64,000 nt of DNA from Phycisphaerales bacterium. Its GTDB lineage: Bacteria > Planctomycetota > Phycisphaerae > Phycisphaerales > UBA1924. Position 1 is the stretch's first letter. Every line of letters starts with the position of its first letter. Location: contig JAJDDN010000003.1 in assembly GCA_029260295.1 (NCBI GenBank), forward strand, positions 62,001-126,000, in the 5' to 3' direction. The notes beneath the pieces were generated by a model. It saw nothing but the letters and a program-made list of their open reading frames with translations. It searched no databases and had not been told where the DNA came from. Made by a program: the position numbers and the translations under genes. Shown here one piece after another: positions 11,033 to 20,089 of this stretch.

Positions 11033-12355
11033 CTAAATGTCCATCTGTTCGGGTTCACGGAAAAGTGCGGAAACGATCGTGTGCCCGTGCTGGAAAATAG
11101 TCTCCCCGACGGGCCCAATCTCTCCGGCGGCAAACAACCCGGTCAGCGGGATGCCCTGATCGGTCGCATTGAGTTCTCTGCCGGCTTTGGCGAGCTTGGC
11201 ACCATCGACCGGCGGATCAAATGCGTGGCGAATCGCCCGCCCGTCGTGTGCGGGCTCTCCAAAGAACTCTTGTGTGCGCCCGGTGCACGAGATCACCATC
11301 GCTCCGGCCGGGCGTTCGTATAACTGCTGGGCATTGAGCAGCAATGAGAGATCTTCGCGAGCGGTCTGGGCATCATGCACATGTGGCTGGATGGTCTGCC
11401 CCGCCTGGACAAGATCCGCGATCGCGACGGCCCCGGAGATCTCATCGCCGCCCATGATATTGCGGATCAAAAAGTCGCCTCGACCGAATCGTGATTGCTG
11501 CTCATTGATGACGCGACCAATAAGGAGCCCGTTGTCGAGCAGATCTTTGTCCGGCGTGTTGAGGTCATGGAGCGAATCGCGGAGCGCTTCAATCGCCGGC
11601 TTGCCACCGAGTTCCAGGATCAGGTTTCCGCGGGCGCGGGTCACCACCATCGGCTCACCGATCGGCCGGCACCCCTGAGAGACCAGCGTATCGACCTGCA
11701 GATTCCCAGAGAGCGTAATCCCGATCGCGCCGTAGTTCCTGATCTGGCCATCGATAAAGAGCGTGTTGTTGCCCGGGGTGTTTCCCGCTGAAGCGAGCCC
11801 TCCGAGCACAGTCCCTACTCGCTTGGTATTGCCGTGCTGATCGGCGTACTGAACTCGGCAAGCCGAGAGGGCCGGGATCAGATTCACCAAAGGCACCGAG
11901 AACGGGTCGGCAAAGAAAAATGACGCGGCCATCTCATCGGAAACCCCGATGGTCTCCCCGACTTTGCTTGCACGCTGCGCAGGGTCCATCGAGCCCCAGG
12001 TCGCATCGAGCATGTATGGGTGCATACGAACCCCGGGCATTGAAGCCGCCATGAGCGATATACCCGGGCCCGATCCGATCTCCGCATCATCACCCATGAT
12101 CCCCGAAGCTGACACCAGCAGCAAGTGCTTGGGAGAGAGTTTGTCTCGGATGGCATCGGCGATCATCCCCACACGCTGGGCGTGGTGAGGGGTCACGAAT
12201 CCCATGACCAGATCGGCCGGGCCGCTGAGTGTTGAATGGGCAATCTGGGCGGCCTGAGCCGCGGCATCGACTGGATCTGCGAGCGTTGAAACCCCCGAGG
12301 CCATCGACAGACCTGCAGGCGAATCGTTGCTTGTACTTTCAGATTCATCAGTCAT
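11033..12355 (-). CDS. FIST-domain sensory protein
   Basis: About 440 residues covering FIST N and FIST C domains, thought to bind small ligands such as amino acids in signal input modules. Seen: LVMGFVTPHH and LLLVSASGIMGDD early, then NTPGNNTLFIDGQI, GAIGITLSGNLQVDTLVSQGCRPIG (start of FIST_C), FLIRNIMGGDE, and the diagnostic ending GLFAAGEIGPVGETIFQHGHT. No kinase, GGDEF or receptor domain is fused, so it must act alone or with a partner. ATG at 12355 chosen; a GTG three codons upstream is possible. It follows the SH3-like gene by 30 nt. Confidence 0.88.
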   Translation of the reverse strand: MTDESESTSNDSPAGLSMASGVSTLADPVDAAAQAAQIAHSTLSGPADLVMGFVTPHHAQRVGMIADAIRDKLSPKHLLLVSASGIMGDDAEIGSGPGISLMAASMPGVRMHPYMLDATWGSMDPAQRASKVGETIGVSDEMAASFFFADPFSVPLVNLIPALSACRVQYADQHGNTKRVGTVLGGLASAGNTPGNNTLFIDGQIRNYGAIGITLSGNLQVDTLVSQGCRPIGEPMVVTRARGNLILELGGKPAIEALRDSLHDLNTPDKDLLDNGLLIGRVINEQQSRFGRGDFLIRNIMGGDEISGAVAIADLVQAGQTIQPHVHDAQTAREDLSLLLNAQQLYERPAGAMVISCTGRTQEFFGEPAHDGRAIRHAFDPPVDGAKLAKAGRELNATDQGIPLTGLFAAGEIGPVGETIFQHGHTIVSALFREPEQMDI

Positions 12356-12385
12356 TGGATACACGCCACAACTGTTAAAGCTCGT

Positions 12386-13816
12386 TTATTGGTCGGGCAT
12401 CAACTCGACGCGCGTCGGGCTCAGCACGGTGAAAGCCAACGCATCATCACGGACTGGATCACCAACAACCCCGACGACCTTTCCGAGGTACTGGCGGAAG
12501 TCCTGACCCGCTCCTGGAGCGATGTAGCCGACGGTGCGTTCGAATCCAGAGATCGGGTCGGGTGCCCGCACGCGGTAGAGCAATGGCAGGTGCTCGCCGG
12601 TGTACACGCCAGAGGTCATCAACCGACCAACTAAGGTGTACACGCGTGAGTTGTTCCATTCTTTGATCTTGCTACTGAGTTCGAGCGATTGATCGTCGGC
12701 GGTTGCCAGTGCCCCGGCGATCGCCCGACGCTGGTCGCGGGTCTCGATGCGGATATTGAGCCATTCGATACGCTGATCGAGAGGCCTGACTGCAGAATCA
12801 TCATCGCTGGTCGCCTGGCGAGTGCGGGTGAACTCAGCGAGCAGCTCGGAGAGCGCCTCGTCGAGCTGGGCGCGGGGCATGGAGCGAGCGTTTACAAATG
12901 AAGCCTCGAGTGCTTCAAGGCTCGCGGCGGTGATGGTCACCTTGGTTGATTTTTCGGGAGATATAACCACAGGAATGGTGTTCTTGATCACGGCTGGGCC
13001 CGTTTCAGGAGCTGGGTCATCAGCAACTTGCACAGGCGGGGTGAAAGAAGCATCATTCCGCTTTGGAGTCACCATTGGCTCGCGGAGATCAATGATCTCT
13101 TCCTCAACAGGATCAGCCGCTTTGACAACTTCTGGCTCGGCAACTTCTGGTTCCGGGTCGGCCTTCTTCGGGGTCGCCTTTGGTCCGGCGGTGAGCTTTG
13201 GGCGTCCGGTGGTGATCTGCTTGCCGCCCTGATGTTGCTTGATCTCGTCGGCGGTCGCGGGGCGGAGTGATTCGGTGCGGACATAGCCGTGCGGGTAGGC
13301 CGCCACGACAGGCGGGCGAGGCGGGGCGACCATGTATCCCTTGATCTCGTTGTCCTCATCCCGGACAACTTCTAGGACAGCCATTTCTGTCCCGGCCTTG
13401 AGCGGCTCAATATACACCGGACACCAAGAACCATCGATCCCTCGCAGCATCGACGCGGCACTGAGAGTTGAATCTTCAAGCAAACGGATATGAGACCCAG
13501 CCTTGATCGACTGGGCATCGCGGGCAGGAACAAGAGCCCCCAGATCCGCTGGGTAACGAACTTTGGAGTAATCCCCGGAGGTCCCATCGATCCCGACGAC
13601 TGTTCCTCTTTGGAACTCATGGATGGTGTAGTAGATTTCTTGATCGCCACAACGGACGGGCTCGGTTTCGGTTTGGATCACGAACCACGCCGGGTCCTCT
13701 GCCCCGCGGGCAGCCGAGGGGAGCACCAGCATCGCAGCGGCCAAGGCCAGCACCCCGGAATTACGGATTATGGTGCTCAAAGCGGAGTTCAAACGAGTGA
13801 GTTGGCTGATCTGCAT
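12386..13816 (-). CDS. secreted protein with SH3-like repeats, function unknown
   Basis: 476 residues. A signal peptide (hydrophobic GVLALAAAMLVLPSAARGA, cleavage near AEDPAW) is followed by two SH3-like/SLAP-type segments with conserved small beta motifs (GTVVGIDGTSGDYSKVRYP; GSHIRLLEDSTLSAASM; WCPVYIEPLKAGTEMAVLEV). Then comes a Pro/Glu/Lys-rich linker, a helical region with heptad character (residues ~300-400: LEALEASFVNARS, LDEALSELLAEF) and a C-terminal beta domain with another SH3-like turn (LVGRLMTSGVY, YIAPGAGQDFRQYLGKVVGVVG). Probably binds the cell wall or a periplasmic partner. Start chosen at ATG 13816, which has GGGAG upstream. Confidence 0.8.
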   Translation of the reverse strand: MQISQLTRLNSALSTIIRNSGVLALAAAMLVLPSAARGAEDPAWFVIQTETEPVRCGDQEIYYTIHEFQRGTVVGIDGTSGDYSKVRYPADLGALVPARDAQSIKAGSHIRLLEDSTLSAASMLRGIDGSWCPVYIEPLKAGTEMAVLEVVRDEDNEIKGYMVAPPRPPVVAAYPHGYVRTESLRPATADEIKQHQGGKQITTGRPKLTAGPKATPKKADPEPEVAEPEVVKAADPVEEEIIDLREPMVTPKRNDASFTPPVQVADDPAPETGPAVIKNTIPVVISPEKSTKVTITAASLEALEASFVNARSMPRAQLDEALSELLAEFTRTRQATSDDDSAVRPLDQRIEWLNIRIETRDQRRAIAGALATADDQSLELSSKIKEWNNSRVYTLVGRLMTSGVYTGEHLPLLYRVRAPDPISGFERTVGYIAPGAGQDFRQYLGKVVGVVGDPVRDDALAFTVLSPTRVELMPDQ

Positions 13817-13941
13817 GATGGTCTCCCGGTCTAGAAGGGCGATGGTTGCCCAGCGTAGTGTATTCGATTGATGCGCCCAAGACATGATGTTCCGCGGGCC
13901 AGATGCAACCAACCGATTCATGCCCTCCTATCCTTTGGGTG

Positions 13942-15852
13942 ATGACCATTTTTCAACCTCTCCACCGTCTGAGTCCGCGTGATTTCCCCTTCGCACCACT
14001 GGGTTTAGGGCTGGTTCTGTCCCTTTGCGCCAGCGGCTGCAAATCACCATTTGAACGCAACAGCGAGCAACAACTCCGCAACGCGATGGTCCACTCGGTC
14101 CAACGCGAAATCGACGCGGCCAGAGGCGATTCCGACGAATCCCACCCCATCGAACTCAGCGCCACCACCGATCTGACCAAACTCGAAATCCGCGACGATC
14201 ACCTCCAGCAGATCCAGGAGGAGTTCTCGACCGATGGGTATGTTGAACAACTCCAATCCCAGAATCTCGACAACGACCCCATCGCTGAACTCATCGGGCT
14301 CGATCTGCTCGGACGGGAGACAGTCCTGATCCCGGTCTCGCTCCAGAGCGTTGTCCAGGCGAGCGTCAAAGGGAACCTCGATGTCGAGTTTGCCCAGTAC
14401 GGCCCCGCGATCTCGCAGGCATCGCTTGTAGAGGCGGAAGCCGCGTTTGATTGGTCGCTCTTTGGGAGCGTACAAGGACGCGACAGCATCACCCCGCAGA
14501 CCGGTGCCGCCGGGCTCGGATCGGGAGGGGTAATCCGCAATGAATCGGACTCGGCCACCTCAACCCTCGGGCTTCGCAGGAGCCTGACTACGGGCGGCTC
14601 GCTCAGTATGCAGCATGACATTGGGTACACCAATGTCGAATCTTCATTCTTTGGAACAGCGAGCCCCAACCCATCCAACGCCTCAAACTTTGTCGTCGGC
14701 TATGACCAGCCGTTGCTCGACGGGTTCGGTCGCAGCCGGGTCATGTCGCAGGTGTATCTTGCTCGCAATGCCGAGCGTTCAGCGGTGTCGACGCTTAAAG
14801 GGCAGCTCATCGCGTCGGCCTCGGACACCGAGCGTGCGTATTGGCAACTGGCGTTTGCCTACAAGCAGGTCATCATCCGCGCCAAGCTGCTCGACCGGGG
14901 CATCGAGGTCCGCGACGACATCAAGGCACGCCGGGTTCAGGACGCAAGGCAGGCACAGGTCGCCGATGCGGTAGCGCGTGTTGAGCGTCGCCGCTCGGAT
15001 CTGCTGACCGCCAAGACCGCGCTCCGCAACGCGAGCGACAACCTCAAGAGGCTCATGAACGACGACCGGATGCCTGTTGGTTCTGAGATCCTGTTGGTGC
15101 CTGGGGATACCTCGGTTGCTGAGACGCTGTCAATCTCACTACTCGACGCGATCGATGCCGGGATCTCCCATCGCCCTGAGATCGAGCAGTCCATTCTGTC
15201 GATTGACGATTCAACCATCCGCGAGAATGTCGCCAAGAACTCCCGCCTTCCGACTCTCAACCTCACCGCACAGGCCCGATTCCTAGGGCTCGACGATTCG
15301 ATCGGCGACTCCTATGACGACTCGGTATCCAATCGGTTTGTTGACGACTGGCTCGTGGGCCTGACCTTCGAGCAGCCGATCGGAAACCGGGCCGGCGAAG
15401 CGGGGTTCCGAAAGGCTCGGCTGTCGCGGATGCAATCGATTGTTGGCTACCGCCGAACGGTCCAAGGAATTGTGCTGGACATCAAGAACGCACTTAACGC
15501 GGTGGTCACCAACCACACACTCATCAGCCAAACAACGCTCTCGCGCGTCGCACAGGGCGAAGCACTGCGGGCATTGATCGTCGAGAAGGAACTCACCAAC
15601 GCAGGCTATTCCGTCGAGCGCCTTAACCTCGAACTCAACCAACAAGAATCACTGGCAAACGCGGAGATCTCCGAAGCCCTCGCCCTGATCAACTACAACA
15701 CCGCAATGGTGGACCTCTACCAAGCGATGGGCACTACACTGGACCGCAACCGGATCGACTTCATCGTTCCCGACAGCAACCAACTCGCTCCCGGCGAATC
15801 GGTTGCTGAGTATGACACGGATTCAGACCATTTGGACCAAGACAATGACTGA
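13942..15852 (+). CDS. TolC-family outer-membrane efflux lipoprotein
   Basis: 636 residues. Lipoprotein signal with lipobox CASGC (Cys near residue 33), then a long region with TolC/OEP character: FDWSLFGSVQGRDS, GGSLSMQHDIGY, and NFVVGYDQPLLDGFGRS, followed by two long helical repeats (LKGQLIASASDTERAYWQLAFAYKQ; ARQAQVADAVARVERRRSDLL) and the second OEP repeat (VGLTFEQPIGNRAGEAGFRKARL...). It ends in an acidic tail. No RND pump or membrane-fusion gene is adjacent, so its partner lies elsewhere. ATG 13942 is preceded by TATCCT 7 nt upstream and a weak GGGTG. Confidence 0.88.
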   Translation: MTIFQPLHRLSPRDFPFAPLGLGLVLSLCASGCKSPFERNSEQQLRNAMVHSVQREIDAARGDSDESHPIELSATTDLTKLEIRDDHLQQIQEEFSTDGYVEQLQSQNLDNDPIAELIGLDLLGRETVLIPVSLQSVVQASVKGNLDVEFAQYGPAISQASLVEAEAAFDWSLFGSVQGRDSITPQTGAAGLGSGGVIRNESDSATSTLGLRRSLTTGGSLSMQHDIGYTNVESSFFGTASPNPSNASNFVVGYDQPLLDGFGRSRVMSQVYLARNAERSAVSTLKGQLIASASDTERAYWQLAFAYKQVIIRAKLLDRGIEVRDDIKARRVQDARQAQVADAVARVERRRSDLLTAKTALRNASDNLKRLMNDDRMPVGSEILLVPGDTSVAETLSISLLDAIDAGISHRPEIEQSILSIDDSTIRENVAKNSRLPTLNLTAQARFLGLDDSIGDSYDDSVSNRFVDDWLVGLTFEQPIGNRAGEAGFRKARLSRMQSIVGYRRTVQGIVLDIKNALNAVVTNHTLISQTTLSRVAQGEALRALIVEKELTNAGYSVERLNLELNQQESLANAEISEALALINYNTAMVDLYQAMGTTLDRNRIDFIVPDSNQLAPGESVAEYDTDSDHLDQDND

Positions 15853-16849
15853 AATCCTAGAAGGACCTGAAGCGATCGTCGCGGCCGTGGCCCGGCTGGG
15901 TCTGGGCGAACCCATCGCGTTTCCCACCGAAACTGTATATGGACTCGGTGCAGATGCAACTGACGCCGATGCGGTTGAAAGAATCTTCTCGCTCAAAGGC
16001 CGGCCCGCAAACAACCCGCTGATTGTTCATGTTTCTGGCCCGGAGATGGCCGACGATCTGGTCGAGTCGTGGACCGACGAGGCCCAGAAGCTCGCCGATA
16101 CATTTTGGCCCGGTTCACTCACACTGGTACTCTCCAAATCCGGATCGGTACCTGATGTGGTGACAGCCGGCGGAGCAACCGTCGCGATCCGGTGTCCCGC
16201 CCACCCGATTGCCCTCGCATTGATCGAGTCACTTGGCAAACCCATCGTTGGGCCCAGTGCCAATCCATCGGGATGGATATCCCCCACCACCGCCGACCAT
16301 GTCGCCCGTGGGTTTGGGGGTAAAGACCTGCTCATTATCGAAGGCGGCGCTTGCCGGGCGGGGATTGAATCGACCGTTCTGGACCTGACCTCAGACGAAC
16401 CCACAATCCTTCGGCTTGGTGTAATCTCCCACGCCCAGATCGCCAAGGTGCTGGGCCGACCAGTCCACATAACCCCGCAAGATGCTGGGGTTGCCCGCTC
16501 GCCGGGTGTGCTCGGAGCTCACTATCAACCCTCCAAACCCACCCTGCTCAAATCTACCGGATCACTTAAAGATGCCGACAAGAGCGTGTATCTCATCTCG
16601 TGGTCCCTCAAAAACACTGAATCAGCGGGCGGATTCGCTCCAATGCCCCACGATCCGGCGGGGTATGCACGCGACCTCTACAGGGCGATGCACGACGGGG
16701 AGCTTTCCGATGCTTCCCAAATCTGGATTGAGCAGCCCCCAGAAACAGACGATGAGGAGGGGGATGCCAATTCCCTTCTATGGGCAGCAATTTTGGAACG
16801 ACTCACGCGAGCTTGCCACCCCCCAACCCCAAACCCCACCCACAAGTAA
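15845..16849 (+). CDS. sua5: L-threonylcarbamoyladenylate synthase, Sua5 type
   Basis: Makes threonylcarbamoyl-AMP from Thr, bicarbonate and ATP for t6A37 of ANN-decoding tRNAs. The YrdC domain is complete: AFPTETVYGLGADATDADAV, IFSLKGRPANNPLIVHV, LADTFWPGSLTLVL, VAIRCPAHPIALALI, and GPSANPSGWISPTTADHV. A C-terminal Sua5 domain follows the PGVLGAHYQPS linker (334 residues total). The start overlaps the TolC stop by 8 nt, so translation is probably coupled. Confidence 0.95.
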   Translation: MTEILEGPEAIVAAVARLGLGEPIAFPTETVYGLGADATDADAVERIFSLKGRPANNPLIVHVSGPEMADDLVESWTDEAQKLADTFWPGSLTLVLSKSGSVPDVVTAGGATVAIRCPAHPIALALIESLGKPIVGPSANPSGWISPTTADHVARGFGGKDLLIIEGGACRAGIESTVLDLTSDEPTILRLGVISHAQIAKVLGRPVHITPQDAGVARSPGVLGAHYQPSKPTLLKSTGSLKDADKSVYLISWSLKNTESAGGFAPMPHDPAGYARDLYRAMHDGELSDASQIWIEQPPETDDEEGDANSLLWAAILERLTRACHPPTPNPTHK

Positions 16850-16861
16850 AGAACACACACC

Positions 16862-18379
16862 ATGCTTACCCAAGAACACACAACCCCAAGTCAGGTCTCC
16901 GATATGCCAAGCAAAATTTCCATCGCACTCGCACCCGGTGACGGGATTGGTCCAGAGATCACCGCCGCGTGCATGAGCATCTTTGAAGCCGCGGGTGTTC
17001 TTGATCATGTTGAGTTCACAGAAGTCGATATGGGACGCAAGGTCTTCAACGAAGGCGACACCCGGGGCATGACCGACGAAGCCATCGAAATGATCGAAGG
17101 CACCGGCATCCTGTACAAAGGCCCGATGGGCACCCCCATCGGCGGCGGCGGCAAATCAATCAATGTCACCCTCCGCAAAACCTTCGGCGCCTTCGCCAAC
17201 CTCCGCCACTTCCAGACACTCCCAGGCGTCGAAACCGTGTACTCCCAAGCAGGTGTACCAGTAGACTTTTATGTCGTCCGCGAGAATGTCGAAGATACCT
17301 ACGGCGGGATCGAGCACCGACTCACCCCAGACGCCTACACCGCCAAACGCATCATCACCACCCCAGGCTGCGACCAGATCAACCGCTTCGCGTTTGAAAC
17401 CGCCAAAGCATTCGGCATCGACAAGGTCACCTGCGGGCACAAAGCCAACATCATGAAAATGACCGACGGCACCTTCCTCGACCGCTTCAAGTTCATCTCC
17501 CAGGATTATCCGCAGATCGAAACCGAAGATGTCATCATCGACGCGCTTTGCATGAACCTCGTGCTGCGTCCAGACAAGTACAAGATGGTCGTGCTGACCA
17601 ATCTGCAGGGCGACATCGTCTCTGATCTCGCGGCCGGGCTCGTTGGTGGATTGGGCTTTGCCCCGTCGGCCAACATCGGTGACCAGATCAGTATCTTCGA
17701 AGCTGTCCATGGCACAGCCCCGGACATCGCGGGCCAAGACCTCGCCAACCCAACCAGTCTCCTGCTCTCAGGCTTGATCATGCTCCGTCACATTGGGATG
17801 CGGAAGACCGCCGCGATCATCGAAAACTCGCTGCTCTACACACTCGAATCCGGTGTCCACACCGGTGATGTCAAGGGTGTGGGCAACGCGGTGGGCACCA
17901 AGGCCTTCGCCGCTGCGATCTCAGCGAACCTCGGCAAGAACCCTGAAACCATCGAAGGCTCCGCCGTCCCCGCCAAGGATGAACCGAGCCACACACTCCC
18001 GGTCCGCCCGAGCGTGAACCAGATGATGACCACCCACGAGCAGGTCCAAACAACCGTTTGTGGCTGTGACATCTTCCTTGAGTCCACACTCAACCCAACC
18101 GAGCTCGCATCCAAGCTCCAGCGGCTTACCGAATCAACTCCGTTCCACCTGACCGTGATCTCCAACCGAGGCACCCAGGTCTGGCCGACCGGATCGCCGT
18201 ACACGGAGCTGGTCAACGAGTGCTGCGTGCGATTCGAGCTCAACGAGGGCACCGTGATCGGCCAAGGCCCAACGGTCCACCTGCTGGCCAAGGTCGCCGA
18301 GAAGTTTACGGTCACCGAGTTCATCCCCATCCGGATGTACGACGGCGCCCCCGGCTTCTCGCTCGCTCAGGGTCAGTAA
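16862..18379 (+). CDS. icd: isocitrate dehydrogenase, long-chain type
   Basis: 505-residue TCA-cycle enzyme oxidising isocitrate to 2-oxoglutarate with NAD(P)+. Motifs: APGDGIGPEI, substrate-binding GGKSINVTLRKTFGAFANLRH, VVRENVEDTYGGIEHRLT, catalytic Lys in VTCGHKANIMKMTDG, DALCMNLVLRPDKYKMVVL, the metal-binding NLQGDIVSDLAAGLVGGLG, and the cofactor loop EAVHGTAPDIAGQDLANPTSLLLSG. It is ~100 residues longer than E. coli Icd: the C-terminal domain (from about residue 385) matches the long Thermus/Rickettsia type. Coenzyme preference cannot be fixed from sequence alone. The ATG at 16862 has no clear ribosome site; ATG 16904 (MPSKISI) is the alternative. Confidence 0.94.
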   Translation: MLTQEHTTPSQVSDMPSKISIALAPGDGIGPEITAACMSIFEAAGVLDHVEFTEVDMGRKVFNEGDTRGMTDEAIEMIEGTGILYKGPMGTPIGGGGKSINVTLRKTFGAFANLRHFQTLPGVETVYSQAGVPVDFYVVRENVEDTYGGIEHRLTPDAYTAKRIITTPGCDQINRFAFETAKAFGIDKVTCGHKANIMKMTDGTFLDRFKFISQDYPQIETEDVIIDALCMNLVLRPDKYKMVVLTNLQGDIVSDLAAGLVGGLGFAPSANIGDQISIFEAVHGTAPDIAGQDLANPTSLLLSGLIMLRHIGMRKTAAIIENSLLYTLESGVHTGDVKGVGNAVGTKAFAAAISANLGKNPETIEGSAVPAKDEPSHTLPVRPSVNQMMTTHEQVQTTVCGCDIFLESTLNPTELASKLQRLTESTPFHLTVISNRGTQVWPTGSPYTELVNECCVRFELNEGTVIGQGPTVHLLAKVAEKFTVTEFIPIRMYDGAPGFSLAQGQ

Positions 18380-18402
18380 ACCCCTCAAAGATACAGTTCT
18401 TT

Positions 18403-18494
18403 GGTGCCCTCCTTCAGCCCGCAGGGTGAAGGAGGTCTTCGCATGGCTTGAATCACCAAATCCTCCTTTACCCTGCGGGATAAAGGAGGGCACC
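18403..18494. repeat. dispersed cloverleaf-like palindromic element, copy B
   Basis: GGTGCC...GGCACC arms. Left hairpin CCTCCTTCA / TGAAGGAGG, loop GCCCGCAGGG; right hairpin CCTCCTTTA / TAAAGGAGG, loop CCCTGCGGGA. The left and right stems differ by one compensated base pair, and the loops are complementary at 9 of 10 positions. Lies between icd and the S41 peptidase gene. Confidence 0.85.
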
Positions 18495-18508
18495 ATCGCA
18501 AATCGATC

Positions 18509-18514
18509 TATACT
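18509..18514 (+). promoter_or_regulatory. -10 box for a leaderless S41 peptidase mRNA
   Basis: TATACT followed by 6 nt and the ATG at 18521; no ribosome-binding sequence in between. Confidence 0.5.
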
Positions 18515-18520
18515 TGGCAC

Positions 18521-19777
18521 ATGACATATGCACTCAACCGTTTCGTCCTCGCCATCGCTGCCATCGGCTTCCTAGCCACCGCTGCAAACGCCCAGATCAC
18601 TCCAGATCAATGGCGCCAAGACATCGACACGCTCGCAGAGAACCTGCTCGAGAAGCACCCCAACTTCTTCACGACCCACACGGTCGAAGAGTTCGAAGGC
18701 GCGGTCGAAACGCTCGATTCCAAACTCGACACGCTCAGTGACGCCCAGATCGTCATGGAGATCAACCGACTCATCGCGATGGGCGGCGACTCGCACACCA
18801 ATGTCGAGTTCAGCGCCTTCGCAAAGACCATGAATCGGCTCCCGATCCAGGTCATCGTCCTGAGCGATGGCGTGTTCATCTCCGCCGCTACCGCACCGTA
18901 TCAAGAACTCGTCGGCAAACAGATCCTCAAGTTCGGAGACACCGAAGCAACTGCAGCGTTCGAGCAAATCAGCGTGCTCTTCGGATACGAGAACAACTCC
19001 CGCCTCATCAACGCGGGCAGCTCGTACATCACACTCGTTCCTGCACTGGCGGCCGTCGGTCTTGCCGAGAAGTGGGACGCGGATACATTTGAGATCACAG
19101 TTCAAGATGACGAAAGCGAACGCACCGTGAATCTTGAATGCGCATCGCCCGAGATCCGTTTGCAATGGGTGAGCTTTGCCCAGAGTTTCAAGGACGGCAT
19201 GCCTCTGATGTATCGCAAGAGCCACGGCAACTACCAGACCGAGTTCCTGAGCGATTCAAAGACCATGTACCTCGCCTACAACAAGTGCGAGGACGCCAAA
19301 GATTTCCCGATGGAACTCCTGATCACTTTCATCACTGAAAAATCTGAAGAGTTCGACGCACAACGCATGGTCATCGACCTCCGCTTCAACGGCGGCGGAA
19401 ACGAGATGGTCCTCTGGCCATTGATCGACGCACTCAAAGCATCCCTGCGTTTCAGCGATCCTGGCGACATCATCGCCCTGACGAGCCGCTACACCTTCAG
19501 CTCCGCAGCCAGCAACGCCCACCAGCTCCGCGACCGGGCCGGGGCGGTCCTGATTGGCGAACCCACCGGAGGCAAACCCAACCACTTCGGCGAGATCAAT
19601 TCCTTTGAACTCCCCAACTCTAAACTTACAATCTCCCACTCGACCAAATGGTTCCAGAAGGTCGATGGCGACCCAGATGCCGTCCATCCGAGCGTTCTGA
19701 TCGAGGTGGGATCCGCGGACTTCTTTGCGGGCAGCGACCCGGTCCTCGAAGCTGCCCTGAGCTACGAACCAAACTGA
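18521..19777 (+). CDS. secreted S41-family (C-terminal processing-like) peptidase
   Basis: 418 residues with a Sec signal (FVLAIAAIGFLATAANA) and cleavage near AQITPDQW. The S41 protease core is in the C-terminal half: MVIDLRFNGGGNEMVLWPL, then ALTSRYTFSSAASNAHQL with the nucleophile Ser, and AVLIGEPTGGKPNHFGE. No PDZ domain is obvious; the N-terminal half is helical (DTLAENLLEKHPNFFTT) and resembles other stand-alone S41 proteins (tricorn/Tsp relatives). Periplasmic or extracellular; the substrate is unknown. A single gene between two copies of the palindromic element. Confidence 0.88.
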   Translation: MTYALNRFVLAIAAIGFLATAANAQITPDQWRQDIDTLAENLLEKHPNFFTTHTVEEFEGAVETLDSKLDTLSDAQIVMEINRLIAMGGDSHTNVEFSAFAKTMNRLPIQVIVLSDGVFISAATAPYQELVGKQILKFGDTEATAAFEQISVLFGYENNSRLINAGSSYITLVPALAAVGLAEKWDADTFEITVQDDESERTVNLECASPEIRLQWVSFAQSFKDGMPLMYRKSHGNYQTEFLSDSKTMYLAYNKCEDAKDFPMELLITFITEKSEEFDAQRMVIDLRFNGGGNEMVLWPLIDALKASLRFSDPGDIIALTSRYTFSSAASNAHQLRDRAGAVLIGEPTGGKPNHFGEINSFELPNSKLTISHSTKWFQKVDGDPDAVHPSVLIEVGSADFFAGSDPVLEAALSYEPN

Positions 19778-19788
19778 TCCTCCGCTCT

Positions 19789-19885
19789 GGGTGCCACTGC
19801 TTGACCGTCTTCGGCAAGCAGTGTCTTGGGGTGTAGTCAAAGGTTTGAAGACACACCTTGCCGAAGCGGTCAAGGCGTGGCACCC
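19789..19885. repeat. dispersed cloverleaf-like palindromic element, copy C
   Basis: GGGTGCCA...TGGCACCC arms. Left hairpin CACTGCTTG / CAAGCAGTG, loop ACCGTCTTCGG; right hairpin CACACCTTG / CAAGGCGTG (one mismatch), loop CCGAAGCGGT; the middle is bounded by TCTT and AAGA. Downstream of the S41 gene and upstream of the dnaK promoter. Confidence 0.85.
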
Positions 19886-19998
19886 GACGACCACCCGCCC
19901 AATCCTGCCACTCTGGCAGACTTCTCTCTGGCGGGCATAAGAACCCAGCCTCTTGCCCTCCCAGCCCCCATTTCCGAGGGATATTTGTCCCAATTGGA

Positions 19999-20015
19999 TT
20001 GGCACGGGCATTGCA
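19999..20015 (+). promoter_or_regulatory. sigma-54 (-24/-12) promoter of dnaK
   Basis: TTGGCACGGGCATTGCA matches the RpoN consensus YTGGCACG-R-NNN-TTGCW at every defined position, with GG and GC 12 nt apart. Predicted transcription start near 20026, leaving a ~64-nt leader before the dnaK ATG. No CIRCE element or other sigma-type box was seen between 19886 and 20089. Confidence 0.85.
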
Positions 20016-20089
20016 AATAGTCTTCCGCAAACATCAACAGTTCCCCCTATCGCGTGATCATCACTTTGGGGGGTGAAAGGAAGTCAGTT

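Noticed and set aside
19886-20089. CIRCE heat-shock element before dnaK
   Set aside because: No TTAGCACTC-N9-GAGTGCTAA inverted repeat is present; the only recognisable promoter is the sigma-54 site.
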